Positions 46,501 to 59,214 of a stretch of DNA of 64,000 nucleotides are shown here, piece after piece. The notes beneath the pieces were generated by a model. It was not told the DNA's origin and made no database searches. It was given only the letters and a program-made list of their open reading frames with translations. Source of the stretch: Limanda limanda (taxonomy: Eukaryota > Chordata > Actinopteri > Pleuronectiformes > Pleuronectidae); assembly GCF_963576545.1 (NCBI RefSeq), contig NC_083655.1:17064204-17128203 (forward strand), in the 5' to 3' direction. The position numbers were made by a program, and so were the translations under genes. Each line of letters opens with the position of its first letter. Position 1 is the first letter of the stretch.

Positions 46501-47799
46501 ATATTTGTCTTGATACACAATGGCCAATAGAGAGTTCCAAAACGAGTTTTAAAAGAGATCCAGACATTATGTGACTTCTGTATATTATTATAAAAACGCA
46601 CCTATAGAAAATACCCAGCTCTCTGTTGCTGGCTAGCCTCCACTACAGCATAGTAAATAATGTTATAGGGGTATTACCATGGTGGAAGCCATCTCCTGAT
46701 AATCATATGACTTCTAGAAGCATGGCGCAACTTCACAAATCTTATCATGTCAAATTGGTTCCAGGGACCAAGTAAATGGAAGTAAATTGAGTTGAAATTA
46801 GTTGACAGCCTTCCTTTATTTTTCAGTCATTGCTGGGAAAAACACACCAAACGCTGAACAGAGACCAGGAGTGTGTTGGAGGAGGACGACGCTTGAACTA
46901 ATCAGTCTTTCATCTAAAAGCCATCTAGTCAAACATTAGCATAGCTGGAAAGACATCACACAATGTATGTGCACCCACAAGTCTGGTTTGTTTACTATAC
47001 GTCCTCTGTGCCGTCATTAAAACACAACATTTAAGTCAAACAGCAGAAGGTTCTGTTAATCCAGTCACGTAATTAGAAACACTTAGGGGCCCCTCAGTTG
47101 AGGGGGAGGAGTTTATTTTCAGAGGAGGTGGCGTCCAAATGCCTGCAATTGCCAGTAACTGTACATTATAGTTTTGCATCTTGGACTATTTTTATGCCTC
47201 ATGTGTTTATGCACATGTGCATTCATTTTATGCCATTATAAAGGCACCTACCCATGACTTGCATAGGGTTTTAAAGCCACGCTTTTGTTTGTCCACTACA
47301 GTTTATATGAAGAAGCTGCAGCTGGCAAAATATATTCCCCTTCCTGTAATAGATCTTTGATAATGGAGCCCTAATGGGAAGGTCACTGGGACTGTAAAGC
47401 TGGTATGAGTCAGACCTGAGCTTATAAACCATCGGAGATACGAGGACCCCTGGTTACTCTGGGCGGCCAGAGATCCTGTCCATTTTGCCATATCAGGTTT
47501 TACTGTGATCACGGTAGAACAAGAACTTTATTTGACAATTTATTAACAACCTCCACGTTATTAGAGCTGGCAGCACCAGCTGTGTTTTGACAGTGCCGTC
47601 AGACCCAGTAAAACAGAAGGGCACCAATGGAAACCTAGGATTTATTCATGTTCCGTTTTGTTAAACCTTTTATGGAGCAAAAGTAAACAGACTAAAACCT
47701 GTAGCATGAATTGTGCTTTGTCTGTAGCGCTGCCTGTTACAGAGTTTACTTGAAAGTCCGATAGACGTCAACAACTTAGCTCGGTGTTTTCTTTTTCAG

Positions 47800-47817
47800 T
47801 TTTTTTTTTTTTTTTTT
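47800..47817. repeat. PolyT tract (18 bases)
   Basis: Homopolymeric T run in the last intron, following a pyrimidine-rich stretch ending cag. It is not followed by an open phase-2 exon. Confidence 0.9.
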
Positions 47818-50755
47818 ACTGGTTTCACCTTATTAAAAAAAGGTAGGCCTAGCAAAATGGAATGACCTCCTTTCTTGACAGGCAGCTGACAAGTCAAACC
47901 CTCCATCTGCCCAGAGACCGTGGGGTTTGGGTGACTGGCGTTGGATGCTGGGTTTCACGACGACAACCTGACAGGTGCCAGGCTCGATGGGATTTGTGGG
48001 AAGCAAGCATGAAACAAAGCATCACCTTTGAAACAGCAATTTGATTGACTGCTGCTCCCATTACCCAGCCGAGTCTCTAAATCTCCTTAGAGCATGGGCA
48101 TGAGAAAGAGTCAGAGAGACACAGAGAGGAAGCGTTGTGGGGGAAGCAGGGGGTGGAAGGGGAGAAAAGATATGGAGCTCACGGAGCTCAGCAGTGCAAA
48201 GTCCTTGAAGTCCTGTGCAATTCAGCAGCTCCAGAGAGCCTGACAGACAGAGAGCAGGGAGAGAAAAATAACCCAACACCCAAAGAAACACCCACTAGAG
48301 TACCCCCCCCCCCCCTTGCTCCAGCTGCACCAAATCTCTGTTAAAGAATCCAGTTTGCATTGTCTTGAAATTTGATCATAAGGTTAATTCCAGTGGTGAT
48401 AGAAGGTCAGAGGGTTTGTGTGGATCTTTACCCTGGCTGTTGTCATCTCACCACTCTGAGGCCCCTTATATATAGAGATACCCCTATATTGCCTTTTAAA
48501 GGGACCACATTTTTGCTGTTTTTACTTCTTTACTCTGAAACAAACAAGCCAGCATATTGCCCCCCAGTGTGTGATTTCAGACTTTCCAGAATCTGAAGTG
48601 TGACATATCATACAGCAGCGTGCCAGCTGCTGCTTGGGCTGGTTCAGATAAGTTAAACTTGCAAACCTTTTCAGTTTGTTTTGCCAGGGGCTCGAGCCAC
48701 CATAAATCTAAATCATTACGTCACTGTACATGTCACTGTACACATCATCTTACAGCATCTCTTTTCAAGTCTTGCTGGCTTTGCAGATGTACATTGAATT
48801 CCAAACACGACAGGTCCTAATTAAAACTATTCTATCTTCGATCAGACTACGCACAAGAGCATTGTTTTTTAAACAGCTATCATAATTATGTATTGGTCAG
48901 TGTGATTTGTCTTGTTGGTCATGATAATCCCGCCCCCAGCAGTCCATCCTTCTAAGCTTTTAATTGTTGGTGCCAGAGTCCAACCAGTTTTATCTATAAG
49001 AGAGACAGGTCTTTGGCTGTCAAAACAAAGGGAACTGTTTCGAGATTTGAACTGGATACAAACCGGAAAAATGCCAAGTCCGATTCTGCCACTGCCTCTT
49101 CTGCAAACATCAAAGAACAATGCTCCCCATTCAATTTTGTATTTTTATTTAATTTTATTATGTTTGTAGTTTTTGTACAGAATGGTGATGTGGAGTGAAG
49201 TTGCTACATTTCCTTTGACAACTGTGTAAACAGGCTTGAAGCTGGAAGATGGGAATATGTACAGACACATACTTCACACCTCAGATGAAGAGTCTTTTAC
49301 AGCTGTCCACTGCAGTTAACAACCCACACACACCCCTCTGCTCGCTCTCACACAGTTGTCTGGTTCATCATCACAAAGAACAATTCATTTTGTCTTGTTT
49401 CTTATTATCCTCACCTTTTTGTTTTAGAAAACAACACAACAGTTGCATAATCATTTGCTTTAGTTCTGATCTAGATTGTCTGAATGGACCACTGGATGAC
49501 TCCATTAAAGAAATGCAGATGGAGAGCAAGTTCTTATGAACAACAATTCCACCTCAATCAGATGATCAGAGAGCCAATCTGAAGTAATCACTTTTTTATT
49601 GTTTGCTGTCTCTTGTTTGGCATGTGTAATTAACTCTGCAATCAACAATCAGTCTCTGTGATTTTTATTGTCTCTATTTTCATTTGAATGCAATCAAAGT
49701 GAGATTAGCAACATTTTCTGACTGCAACATCTGTAGCTTTGATTAAATGCTATCTCTCAATAATTCATTGGTAAACAAATTAATCTTTTATGACCCCCGC
49801 ATCTGCGTTAAGACTTTAATAACATATCGTAAGTCCCTAATAACATTTTTACGTAGTTCCTAAGGGAATAAAACTGATAAGTCTATTATCAAGGAACTGC
49901 TTGCTTTAATGAGACACATACATTAGTGGTAACTAATTACATTTTACTTACTTGTCAGGATCTCTGTTATTCCAGGGTGTTTTGTCTGGTGTATCCAGTT
50001 CCTTTACCGCTTGTGGGATACCAAGCTAAACAAGATTTAGAAGCTGACATCCCAATTTATTCCCGGAGCCATGGCAGCATGTCTTGGTGCTGCCTTTTGT
50101 TTGTCTTTGACATCCACCAGCGTTTTCCATTACTCCCTCTGAGTATCCTTGTGTGGGTGTGAAATTAGTGTCACAGTCAATGTCTGGAGCAGTGCCTTCC
50201 TCTGCTCTAATTGAGAATAAAAAAGGGACACTGAGGTAATGGGAAGAGTTCATGTTCGCCCCTGTTGAGAGAGCTGTCGGTGTAATAAATGAGCTGGGGT
50301 TAGTCTTCGGGTCAGCTGCTGTTACCGGTGTCTGCAGGACATCTCCTGCGCCTGGAAAACCTGTGTAGATTGTGTTTCAGTCCCCATATAGCTTTGTAAA
50401 GCCCCCATGTAAACCCTGTAGATAGGTTACAAAATGAGGGTGTAAGTCCAATACACTCATTCGTGCACTGACTTCTGACCTCTACTCGCATCCCGTTCTG
50501 TGCTGTGGCGATAGTGCAGGCAGCCTAATGCACCAAATGCACATCAGCCTTATCGCTGGGGTTCTACACAGATAGCAATGTGTATCTCCCAGGCAAAGCA
50601 AGTGAATTATTTTCCTGGTCTGTTTTCATTTTTTATACCCTCCCGCTTCAGAGAGGGCCCTCTGGGATGGATGTGATGAGATGGAGCACAAGAAGGCAAT
50701 TTATCCTCCGTTTGTACCATTACGTTCATTTAAGAAAGCAAACAGCCTGAAAGCA

Positions 50756-50815
50756 GATCGAGAGAGACAGAGAGCGGGTGAGAGAGAGAGCGAGAGAGAA
50801 AGAGAGAGAGGGGGA
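50756..50815. repeat. GA-rich simple repeat
   Basis: Purine-rich run of gaga and gagc units on the + strand, polypyrimidine on the other strand. Confidence 0.85.
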
Positions 50816-53800
50816 AATATAGACCCACCTCACCTTAAACTCTACATCAAGTAGATCCAACTGATTAAGGTTGCATGTACAGTAGCCTATGCATTTTATC
50901 AATGTCCTTCAATTTGGAAGGCTTGTAGACATGCAAAGAGTTACCCAAGGAACGTTTCTTTGAAGATGAAAGGTAAGGAGGAAAGCATGCTATTTAGGGT
51001 AGGCGTGCCCCTGGAAACCCAATGGGAAGTGGAGATGCAGAAGGTTTGAGTACGACTGAAGGCTGCCCAGACCACCTTGGCCTTTGTGTTGTACAGATAA
51101 AATAAACTAGCACAATGGTTGAACAAATAAATTATAACTCTTTATTTTAAGTTACATTTTTTTAACATAAATACTTTTTATTTGGGTTTTATTTCATAAG
51201 AATAGACCATATTTATTAAAGGACAAGTTGTATTACTGTGGTACTAATTTATAAGACCAATAGTGAGCATTTTGATTCCTAAACACCAGCTTCCTTACTT
51301 AATATCAATAAGCAGTAATTGGGAGGTTATTGAGGGAAAACCTTTAAGTAGAATATGGTCAGGCAGTCACGTCAATATAGGCTTCACGTCAATGACCCAT
51401 ACATCATTAATACGTCTTTTAAAATGAACGATAAAGTGTCAATGTGCTCATAAAATGCATAAAAAGCAACTTGTTAAGGGTCAATATCCCTGCCCTAATA
51501 CAAAGTGTTACTTTATGGGTTGCCTATGACAATTTGGAGGATATCTAAAAATACAGCATTCATTCTTTTAAATCACTGTGGGAATTCTACATCAATCAAT
51601 AGGAACATACACTGCCATGTAGTGGGATGGACAATCAGTAACGTTTCCTTAGCCACATTCTCTGGTAAAAATGTCCAGTAGCCGATATTAACATCAGTTA
51701 TTTGCTAACATTAGTCGATAAACCGGTGATTTTCAAATCCATAAGAGCAAAACAGATTGTAAGCCCAACGCTGACAAAGTCGATGGGGCTGCTGGAGCCT
51801 TGTTCGTTGATCAGCACCAGAGGGCATCCAATTCCTCGTAATCTGCATCTGCAAAATAATCCCACCCTCAACTCTCCTGAAGGCTGCTGATGTCTGACAG
51901 GGTAAAAGACTATTGCGCTAAAGAGAGATTAACCAAATAGACAAGCATGGCAAGTTTTCCTCCACAATTTAGAATGAATTTGGTTATTTGTTTTGAAAAT
52001 GTCAAAGCAACTAATTGAGAGAAAGCAAACAGAGAACATGCCGTTAGCAAACTGGGGATGTATACTTTTCTCCAAATTCATCTACTGAGAAATCCATTTT
52101 GATTGAATAACACACACTGTACTGTGACTGTTACTTGACTATGAGCTAATCTCTGTTAGAAACTTGATTTTCACATGATAGATAACCTAATTTCATGAAC
52201 TAATCACGGGTGCGTTACACTAACACAGCATCCCAGCATTCATTGCTGCTAGTCGTCACTCTCACACAGGCGCTCCAGAAATAGATCAGGTGAGGAATGT
52301 GATTGAGAGGCAGGTGACTGCAGAGCACTATGAACCGTGTCGGCAAGCAGTTGACTCTCATGGCTCCTTATCGGTCTCACCGTGCTTTCATCACACTCTT
52401 CCGTCACAGCAAATGTAAACACAAACATACACATGAAAGAGGCCTCAGCATGTCAGGCAGGGATGCAAATCACTGCATGTTTTGCAACCGACGTTTGAAA
52501 GCAGTTGAAGTGAGCCCAGGAAGGTCGTTGGTTACTATTAAGTGAAAGCTGGTAGAGCCAAAAGGGAGTATTTTGGGTTTCCCCTCTCACTGTGAGTCTG
52601 ACTTGAGAGCACAAACTGACCTAAAGAAGAACTAAATGCAACTACAAAGCAGAGGACACGCTTTTACACATTCACAGAATACAACCATTTTCCGGAAATT
52701 TAGTTGAGAATGAAAATCTCGGAACCAGTTGCTCCTTACATTTTCAAAAACTTTTCCAGCTGACCCCGAGTGAAATGTCCAGAAAATTTCAGAGTGAGCC
52801 CAAGTGCGTCTAAAGCAGGAATACGAATATCTTTGGATGAAAAAGAGGTCCTATACACATAGGGAACACTGAAGAGGATGTCAACCTAAAAAGACAACAA
52901 TACTCAACCATTCAATATGCAATATACCCTCACCTGTGCACCCTGGGCATTTTCCTGTTTTTGTGAACACATCAGATGTGGACAACCAAATCCTGAATTT
53001 TTCATATGTGAAGTCCAGAAATGTCCAGACCCATTGACCCGATGTCTGAAAAACGTCTTGAGGAAAAGTAGTTGTGGTCAACCAAGAAAAAAGTAAAGTA
53101 GGAAAATAACTTGAATACAAAAATAAATGATTTGTTGCATCAAGTCAAAATTAGCCTCAATCATTATTAAAGATAGACAGTTAGTGTCAGTTCCCCCTTG
53201 GGCTAGAAAATACAATGTAAAATTAGATGTTATCTTCAATGCCATAAACCTCTACAGATTTTAGGCAGATGGAATAAAGCCCTCATTCAGTGATGCTTCA
53301 CTTGAAATAGCTGCATTATAACGCCGTAATATGTGTAGCAAATTCTACTTTTATCTAATTTTGCCAACAATTATGTTCAGGCCATCCCAAAGAGCTGAGA
53401 TACATGGTAAAAAATAGTGTCATTAAACACAGTTGAAATTAATGTTATAATCTAATAACTGAATACACTTTTGTTCAACACACTTGCAAATCCCCAAAAC
53501 AGCACCATGCTACCACCATATGAGCTGCTCCAAAAATAAACGTGCACAAGTCTCAGCTCCATGAAGTCAATTTCATTCTCATGCTTCATTTCTTTGCCTG
53601 CGCCCTAAGCGGCATGCCGTCTAAGGACCAATCAGGGACCACCAAACATCAAGCAGCTTGCCAACCCTCAGATCTCTGTTGTTACTCGGCATGTTTTCTG
53701 GGCCGTTCAAAATTTTGTTAACTACGCTTTAGAAACAACAATTTTGAACAGCACAAAATATCTGCTATTGGCAGTTATGGTGTTAAATCATGACTGTCAT

Positions 53801-55960
53801 GCCCTTATTCCAGTACTGACAGAAACATTTTAACTGGAGGAGGCCACTATACAGTATAGAGAATAGACTTGGGGCCAAAACTTTCAGACTGACCAGTGGC
53901 TCCTGCATAAATGACCAAGCTGTGTCCTGAACATTTGTTTTTAACTAGTCGCTGGGGTACAATTGTAACAAGACATTGCTCCATTCTAATCTAAAGCCAG
54001 GCAGTGTGTACAGGGCACGTAATTAAATGTACCTCGCCCACATCTGAGCCAGCGAGCCTGTGCACTCAGCACAGAAAAGAATTAGTTCTCTCTGTTTTAA
54101 GAGCAGTATCCATATTCCTTTGTCAGACTACGCCTTTGTCGTTCCAATCCCTGTGCCTTGAACAAGCTCCCAGCGGCAAATCGGATCTCAGCAAGAGCCT
54201 TTGTAATTACAGGGAGCTGAATGGGTGAATACATCCCAAATCCACAAGACCAGCCTGTGACACATTCCATCTGTCTTAAGCCTCCTTCCAACATTTGAGA
54301 TGGACTCGTGTTGAGGTACTGAAATAGTGCACAGCACATATATGGTGTTTTTCAGCTTTTTGTGTGAAAATTTTGTGAATTCTATTGAATGTTTCCGACA
54401 AAATTTGTCCCGAAAAAATGTAAGCCCCTCACAATAAATCTGGAACAGTAATTTTTCTGATATAATGGCGGTCCATTGTAAATTCAACACGGTGATAACA
54501 TTGCTGTGTGGATGTATATCGGTTGTGGGGGTGCATTTGAGAGCTTAGCTGCCATGTAGACTTGAGAAATGTGTGATATCTCATAATTTTAAATAAAGCC
54601 AGGTTTATGCTTGTAGATTCCATAAAAGGAAATATTTCTACCGCCATATTCATGTCTTTTGACAGCCACAACCTTTTCTTACATTATAGTTTCTGATTCC
54701 ATGCGTGTCAGTAGAGTGTAACCTGGGGTCAGACAGTGAACTTGGGGCGTATTTCCTGATTTCTACTACCTCATTCCACGCAGGTAGGGTGGAATCAAAC
54801 CAGAATATACCATTGGAAAGCTTAGGGCAACAGGCTATGCTTGATGCCCAGACTCGACTCTAGCACCCCTCTGGCAAAATGGGACATGTCCTTTGTCAGG
54901 TCATTTGAGCCGGACCTGCTTGAGCTCATTGTGGGACCTAATAAAAATCTATGAGGGCCACCACACATTTTCTAATGCCATCAGCATGCCAGTAAAAAGG
55001 CTCTTAGCCCCTTGCAATAGAGTAATGGCTGCACATGGTCTTGTCCGTGCACTGTAATGGGCCCATGATGTCATCAAGGATCATCATGGAGCCAAAGGTC
55101 TCAGAGTCTGGCCTGCTTTCAAAGAAAAATAGTCGTGTTCAGGGAAATCGCACAAGTATCCTCCAGTTTCCATGTCTGCCCACTGTTGTCGGTAGAGTTT
55201 GTTTATGCCAGAAGAAATTACTGGGAAAGTTAATAACCACAGGCATTTTAACCTAGTCAGCCCTATTTAATTGGTTTACTGATTCGACCAAATGCCATTT
55301 AAGTCCCTGGTAATAAGCTCTACTTTTCGTCTGCCTTGCTCTTTCCAATTTTTATCCTGCCTGAAACCGAACAGTTAATATTCTCTTGTTAAATACCAGT
55401 ACTTGTTGTGCTTTCAAAGTTTGACGCAACCCTCATTACTCTATGAATTTGAATAAAATATGATGTGATAGTTACTCATAATGGGCTGTTTTCAGAACTC
55501 TGCATGACTATACATGTGAGCTATCTGTGATATTGTTGGATATTACCATTTAAAAACACCTGTGTGGCGGTGAGCTCCCTCCACCATCCTTTAGCTTTAC
55601 GGCTTCAAAGGCTGAATGTGTGTACCGGTAAGTGTCCCGGTGAGAGACGCCATCTCAGAAACACTTGTCTTGTCTGCCGTGATTAAACATAAAGAATAAT
55701 CCCCATCCTGCAGCTATATGGCAATCATTAAAAGCTCACTGCCAGCCTGACCTGCAGTCCGTTTTACCCTGGATAGTGGTCATGTTTTAGTGCTAGTCAA
55801 GGATGTCAATTAAAATCCACGCTGGTTTTATGACCTTTTCTCATAAGTCATGGTTCATCCTCTTTATGGCAGCTAGAGCTGACTATAGGTGATAAAGTGT
55901 ATTATTTCAAATCAGTTTATGGTTTTGTGTTTATGGCTGAGCATTGTATTTGTCTTTTTC

Positions 55961-55984
55961 ATGTGTGTGTGTGTGTGTGTGTGT
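55961..55984. repeat. (TG)n microsatellite
   Basis: Short TG run of about 12 units. Confidence 0.9.
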
Positions 55985-56589
55985 ATGGACAAAGTCCAGT
56001 CTAAGAGCAGGAGCTTGTGTTACCATTCTCTGTTAGTGTCTTTAATTTATTCATAATGTATCACAACAGGATGGGAGATGATTGTGCAGAATGACTTTAA
56101 TGGAGTGGTGGATAGAGGGGCCTTGGGTTCTGACTGGAAACAAAGTGGTTCTCAGATAATGAAGCTGACTGCAGTAAGTTACGGTTATAGAATTACTGCT
56201 TGGTGTATTGAGATAATGTAATTTTAAAGATTTACTTCAACATTGTGAGCAACAGCTGACAGGGATTTAAACATGGTAGATTTTATGGTTAATGTAGTAG
56301 TGAGTTAGAGGATCAGGGATCAGGGGAATCAGGGACCTCTTCGCTCTGAAATAAGTTCAGGGATAGAAGAATAGGGATAGAAGATCTGTGGCCTGTACCT
56401 AATATTCCTGTCAGCCAACCAATTGGAGAAGTTTACCAATATACTTACACTTCAGTTTACATAAGAAAACCAGTTTACATGAGCTTGATTTTGTTTGTTT
56501 ATTTATCACACTTCAGATTTCCCCAACTTTACTGTTTCATCAAAGTTACATTTTTGGACTGCTGCAATGACAATCTCCTAATAGATTTA

Positions 56590-57210
56590 AATAACGCCCT
56601 GTTCCGACCTGGTACTAACACCTGCCCTAAAAGATCTGATGACAAGTAGACAGACTTAGATTTTGTCTGTTCACACGTGGCAGTAAAATTCTTCCCGAAT
56701 GTGTCTCCTTAGATCGCTTGTGGTTGGATCTTACTGCCGCGCTCTAGACACAAATAAGCACGTACATAATTTTGGTTCCAGAAGACCAAGCTCTGTTGTT
56801 TTTTGAGTTTACAGATGTGATCAATGTCACTTTGTTTGTGTGTGTGTATGTGTGTGTAGGCACAAGCGACAGAGAGAGAAAGAGAGGTTGAGACCTCCTG
56901 GTAGAAAGATTTGATCAATTTGAGAAAAGTATCAATCATGTGGTGATCATTGTTGATATTGCAGCGGTGACCACAAACGAATCAATGTATGAGCCCTGAG
57001 AAGCACAGAAATACATTTGATACATTATGAAACCGTAGTGGATCAGAGGATGTCAGCTTAGAAGGTCCCTCACATGTGGCACAGGACGCATTCGCATTCA
57101 CACAGCTAAATGAATGTGGCCACATGCGTCTCAGAACACCTCCCAATGTGGTCTGAGTAATCAGATGTGGAGGGTATAACCTGATTATACTGATAAAAAT
57201 GGACACAATA
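56590..57210. mobile_element. Degenerate MITE-like repeat
   Basis: The left portion has gttccgacctggtactaaca, aagatctgatgacaagt and gtgtctccttagatcgctt. The right portion has catgcgtctcagaacacc and ccaatgtggtctgagtaatc. Together these look like the two halves of a common teleost non-autonomous DNA element (remembered, not searched), with diverged sequence and a TG tract between them. Ends and target duplication are unclear. Confidence 0.4.
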
Positions 57211-58535
57211 GCACTTGGAGCATATCAAACTTGTCTGCTGTGTAGGCAGTCACACACGGTTCTCATGGATAATCTATGGTTATGCCTGTTGTCTCACTAT
57301 GTGTCTGTATCATGACAGTAAATCTCAACAGACATATGTTTCACAGTCGAGCCTGAGTCATGGGTGAAGCAAGGCGCTACATATCGATGCATATATCACT
57401 AGAGCCGGGGAATCATTCATCCAGTCCTGTGAGGTCATAAAGAGGTTAGACATTTCGTCACTGGCCGAGGAACCTTAAGTATTTCTTAAAGCAGCTCTTT
57501 GTGTGGCCTTATATCATGACCCATCGCTACATTCAACCTTTTCAGGAAGACATATAGTCAGTGAGTCATTCAGCATACTTTGAGCATTTGAAAACCAACA
57601 TTATATAAAACATGTCTGTTCTTTAGAGCAGTCTGACATTTCGTAAAAGCATGTGAATGATTTAAATGGTATAATTCCAATTATCAATAATGCCTCTGAA
57701 TGTTCTCTATAATTTCCATCTCTTACAAAACTGTGCGAGAACGGTTCCAACTTTGAAGCGAAGGAAGGGAATTAACATGAATGAATCACAAGTTGCTCTT
57801 GACAATAACATGTCTTTCTACAACATGAGAAATATGTTGAAAGTATGAGCAGAGTATAGAAAAGGTCATGGTACCTTCAGTGGAAAGAGATTGAAAATGT
57901 GGATTCTTTCATTAGTTGTAACATCTTTCTTGTCCCTCAAATTGAATCTATCTTCCATTGTCAGACTGTTAAGAATGTATACTTTTCCACTTCTTTAATT
58001 TTGCTTCATTAATGCTCCTTTCTCTCAGACTGAATTCACCTTTTCTTCTCCTTTTTTCCTGCTGCACTCTTTCACTCCGCACCCTCCATTTCCTCATCTC
58101 TCTCTATTTATCTCCGTCTTTCTTCCCCATTTTCCACCAATGCAGGGGATAGAGAACGAGCCCGAGCTATCAAGCCATAATGAGCATGTTCACTAAAGCA
58201 CTGAATCATCAGAACAAAGGGAGGCAGAGAGAGCGAGGGAGAAGGATGGATGACAAGGGGGAGACAGAGAATGAGAGAGAGAGATGCTGGAGTGTACCCT
58301 TGAATGGCTTTGGATTGTAAACCCCTACAGCTTCCTCCTCCTGTGGCTGTATTTTTCTTAATAGCCTCTTGGGCTATTTCTGGGTCCCTTTTAAATGAGA
58401 GGTGGGTGGGAGTGAATGCACTGAAGGGGTAGAAGGGGATGGAGGGGAGTCTGTGTGTGCCGGGGGGTGTATTTGGCCCCAATAATGAATAAGCACTCTG
58501 ACTCGCAGCAGGATCAGGGGTGGTGGTGGTGAGGC

Positions 58536-58561
58536 TGTGTGTGTGTGTGTGTGTGTGTGTG
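58536..58561. repeat. (TG)n microsatellite
   Basis: Pure TG run following a short tggtgg repeat. Confidence 0.92.
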
Positions 58562-58959
58562 GATGGCTCTCTGTTGCCACTGGAGACGAGGGAAGAGATG
58601 CATATGCACGCACACTCAGACGCACGCGAACCCCTGAATGTGGAACCTCCAAAGCTGATTAGTCAAACTTGTGATTTCCAATTTCAAACCCGTGACACAA
58701 ATCCTGCACTTAATATTCATGCAGAAAAGCAGTGAGGGCCCCTCGCTGTCCCGCGCTGCCATGGGGCTGTGCTGTTGGGCTGTGGGTTAGTAGGGGGGCT
58801 GGAAGTGGCGTCAGCGGCGGTGGTGTTGGGGAGGCTTTTAATCAGCTTAGTTTAAAGGATGGAGATGAGAAAAAGAGAAGGATGACAGGGAAAGAGAAAA
58901 GAGAAAGTGGTGTTTTTTGCTACTTGATTGGGTTGGTGGCCCATTGGTGAGCAGCCCCC

Positions 58960-58961
<2 letters not shown>

Positions 58962-58997
<36 letters not shown>
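58962..58997. repeat. (CA)n microsatellite
   Basis: Pure CA run preceded by a short C tract. Confidence 0.95.
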
Positions 58998-59001
<4 letters not shown>

Positions 59002-59163
59002 TGACATCTTATCGTGGACTTCAGGGAGATGGGATGACCCCCCACCTAATCACACACCCACGCATGTCTTGTCTTATTCGATGTGCTGATCTCGAGGTGG
59101 CCAATGCAGACAGACAGCGAAATGTCCTGGCTAATGAAATTGTTTCCAGCATGTCTTTCATAT

Positions 59164-59164
<1 letters not shown>

Positions 59165-59212
<48 letters not shown>
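59165..59212. repeat. (TG)n microsatellite
   Basis: Pure TG run of about 24 units, only 170 bp from a CA array in opposite sequence sense, so the two arrays can pair as inverted repeats. Confidence 0.97.

Positions 59213-59214
<2 letters not shown>

Noticed and set aside
58141..58200. Very strong polypyrimidine tract and ccaatgcag acceptor near 58.14 kb
   Set aside because: In the phase required after the last known exon the frame stops at the third codon; no PAR3 similarity in other phases.
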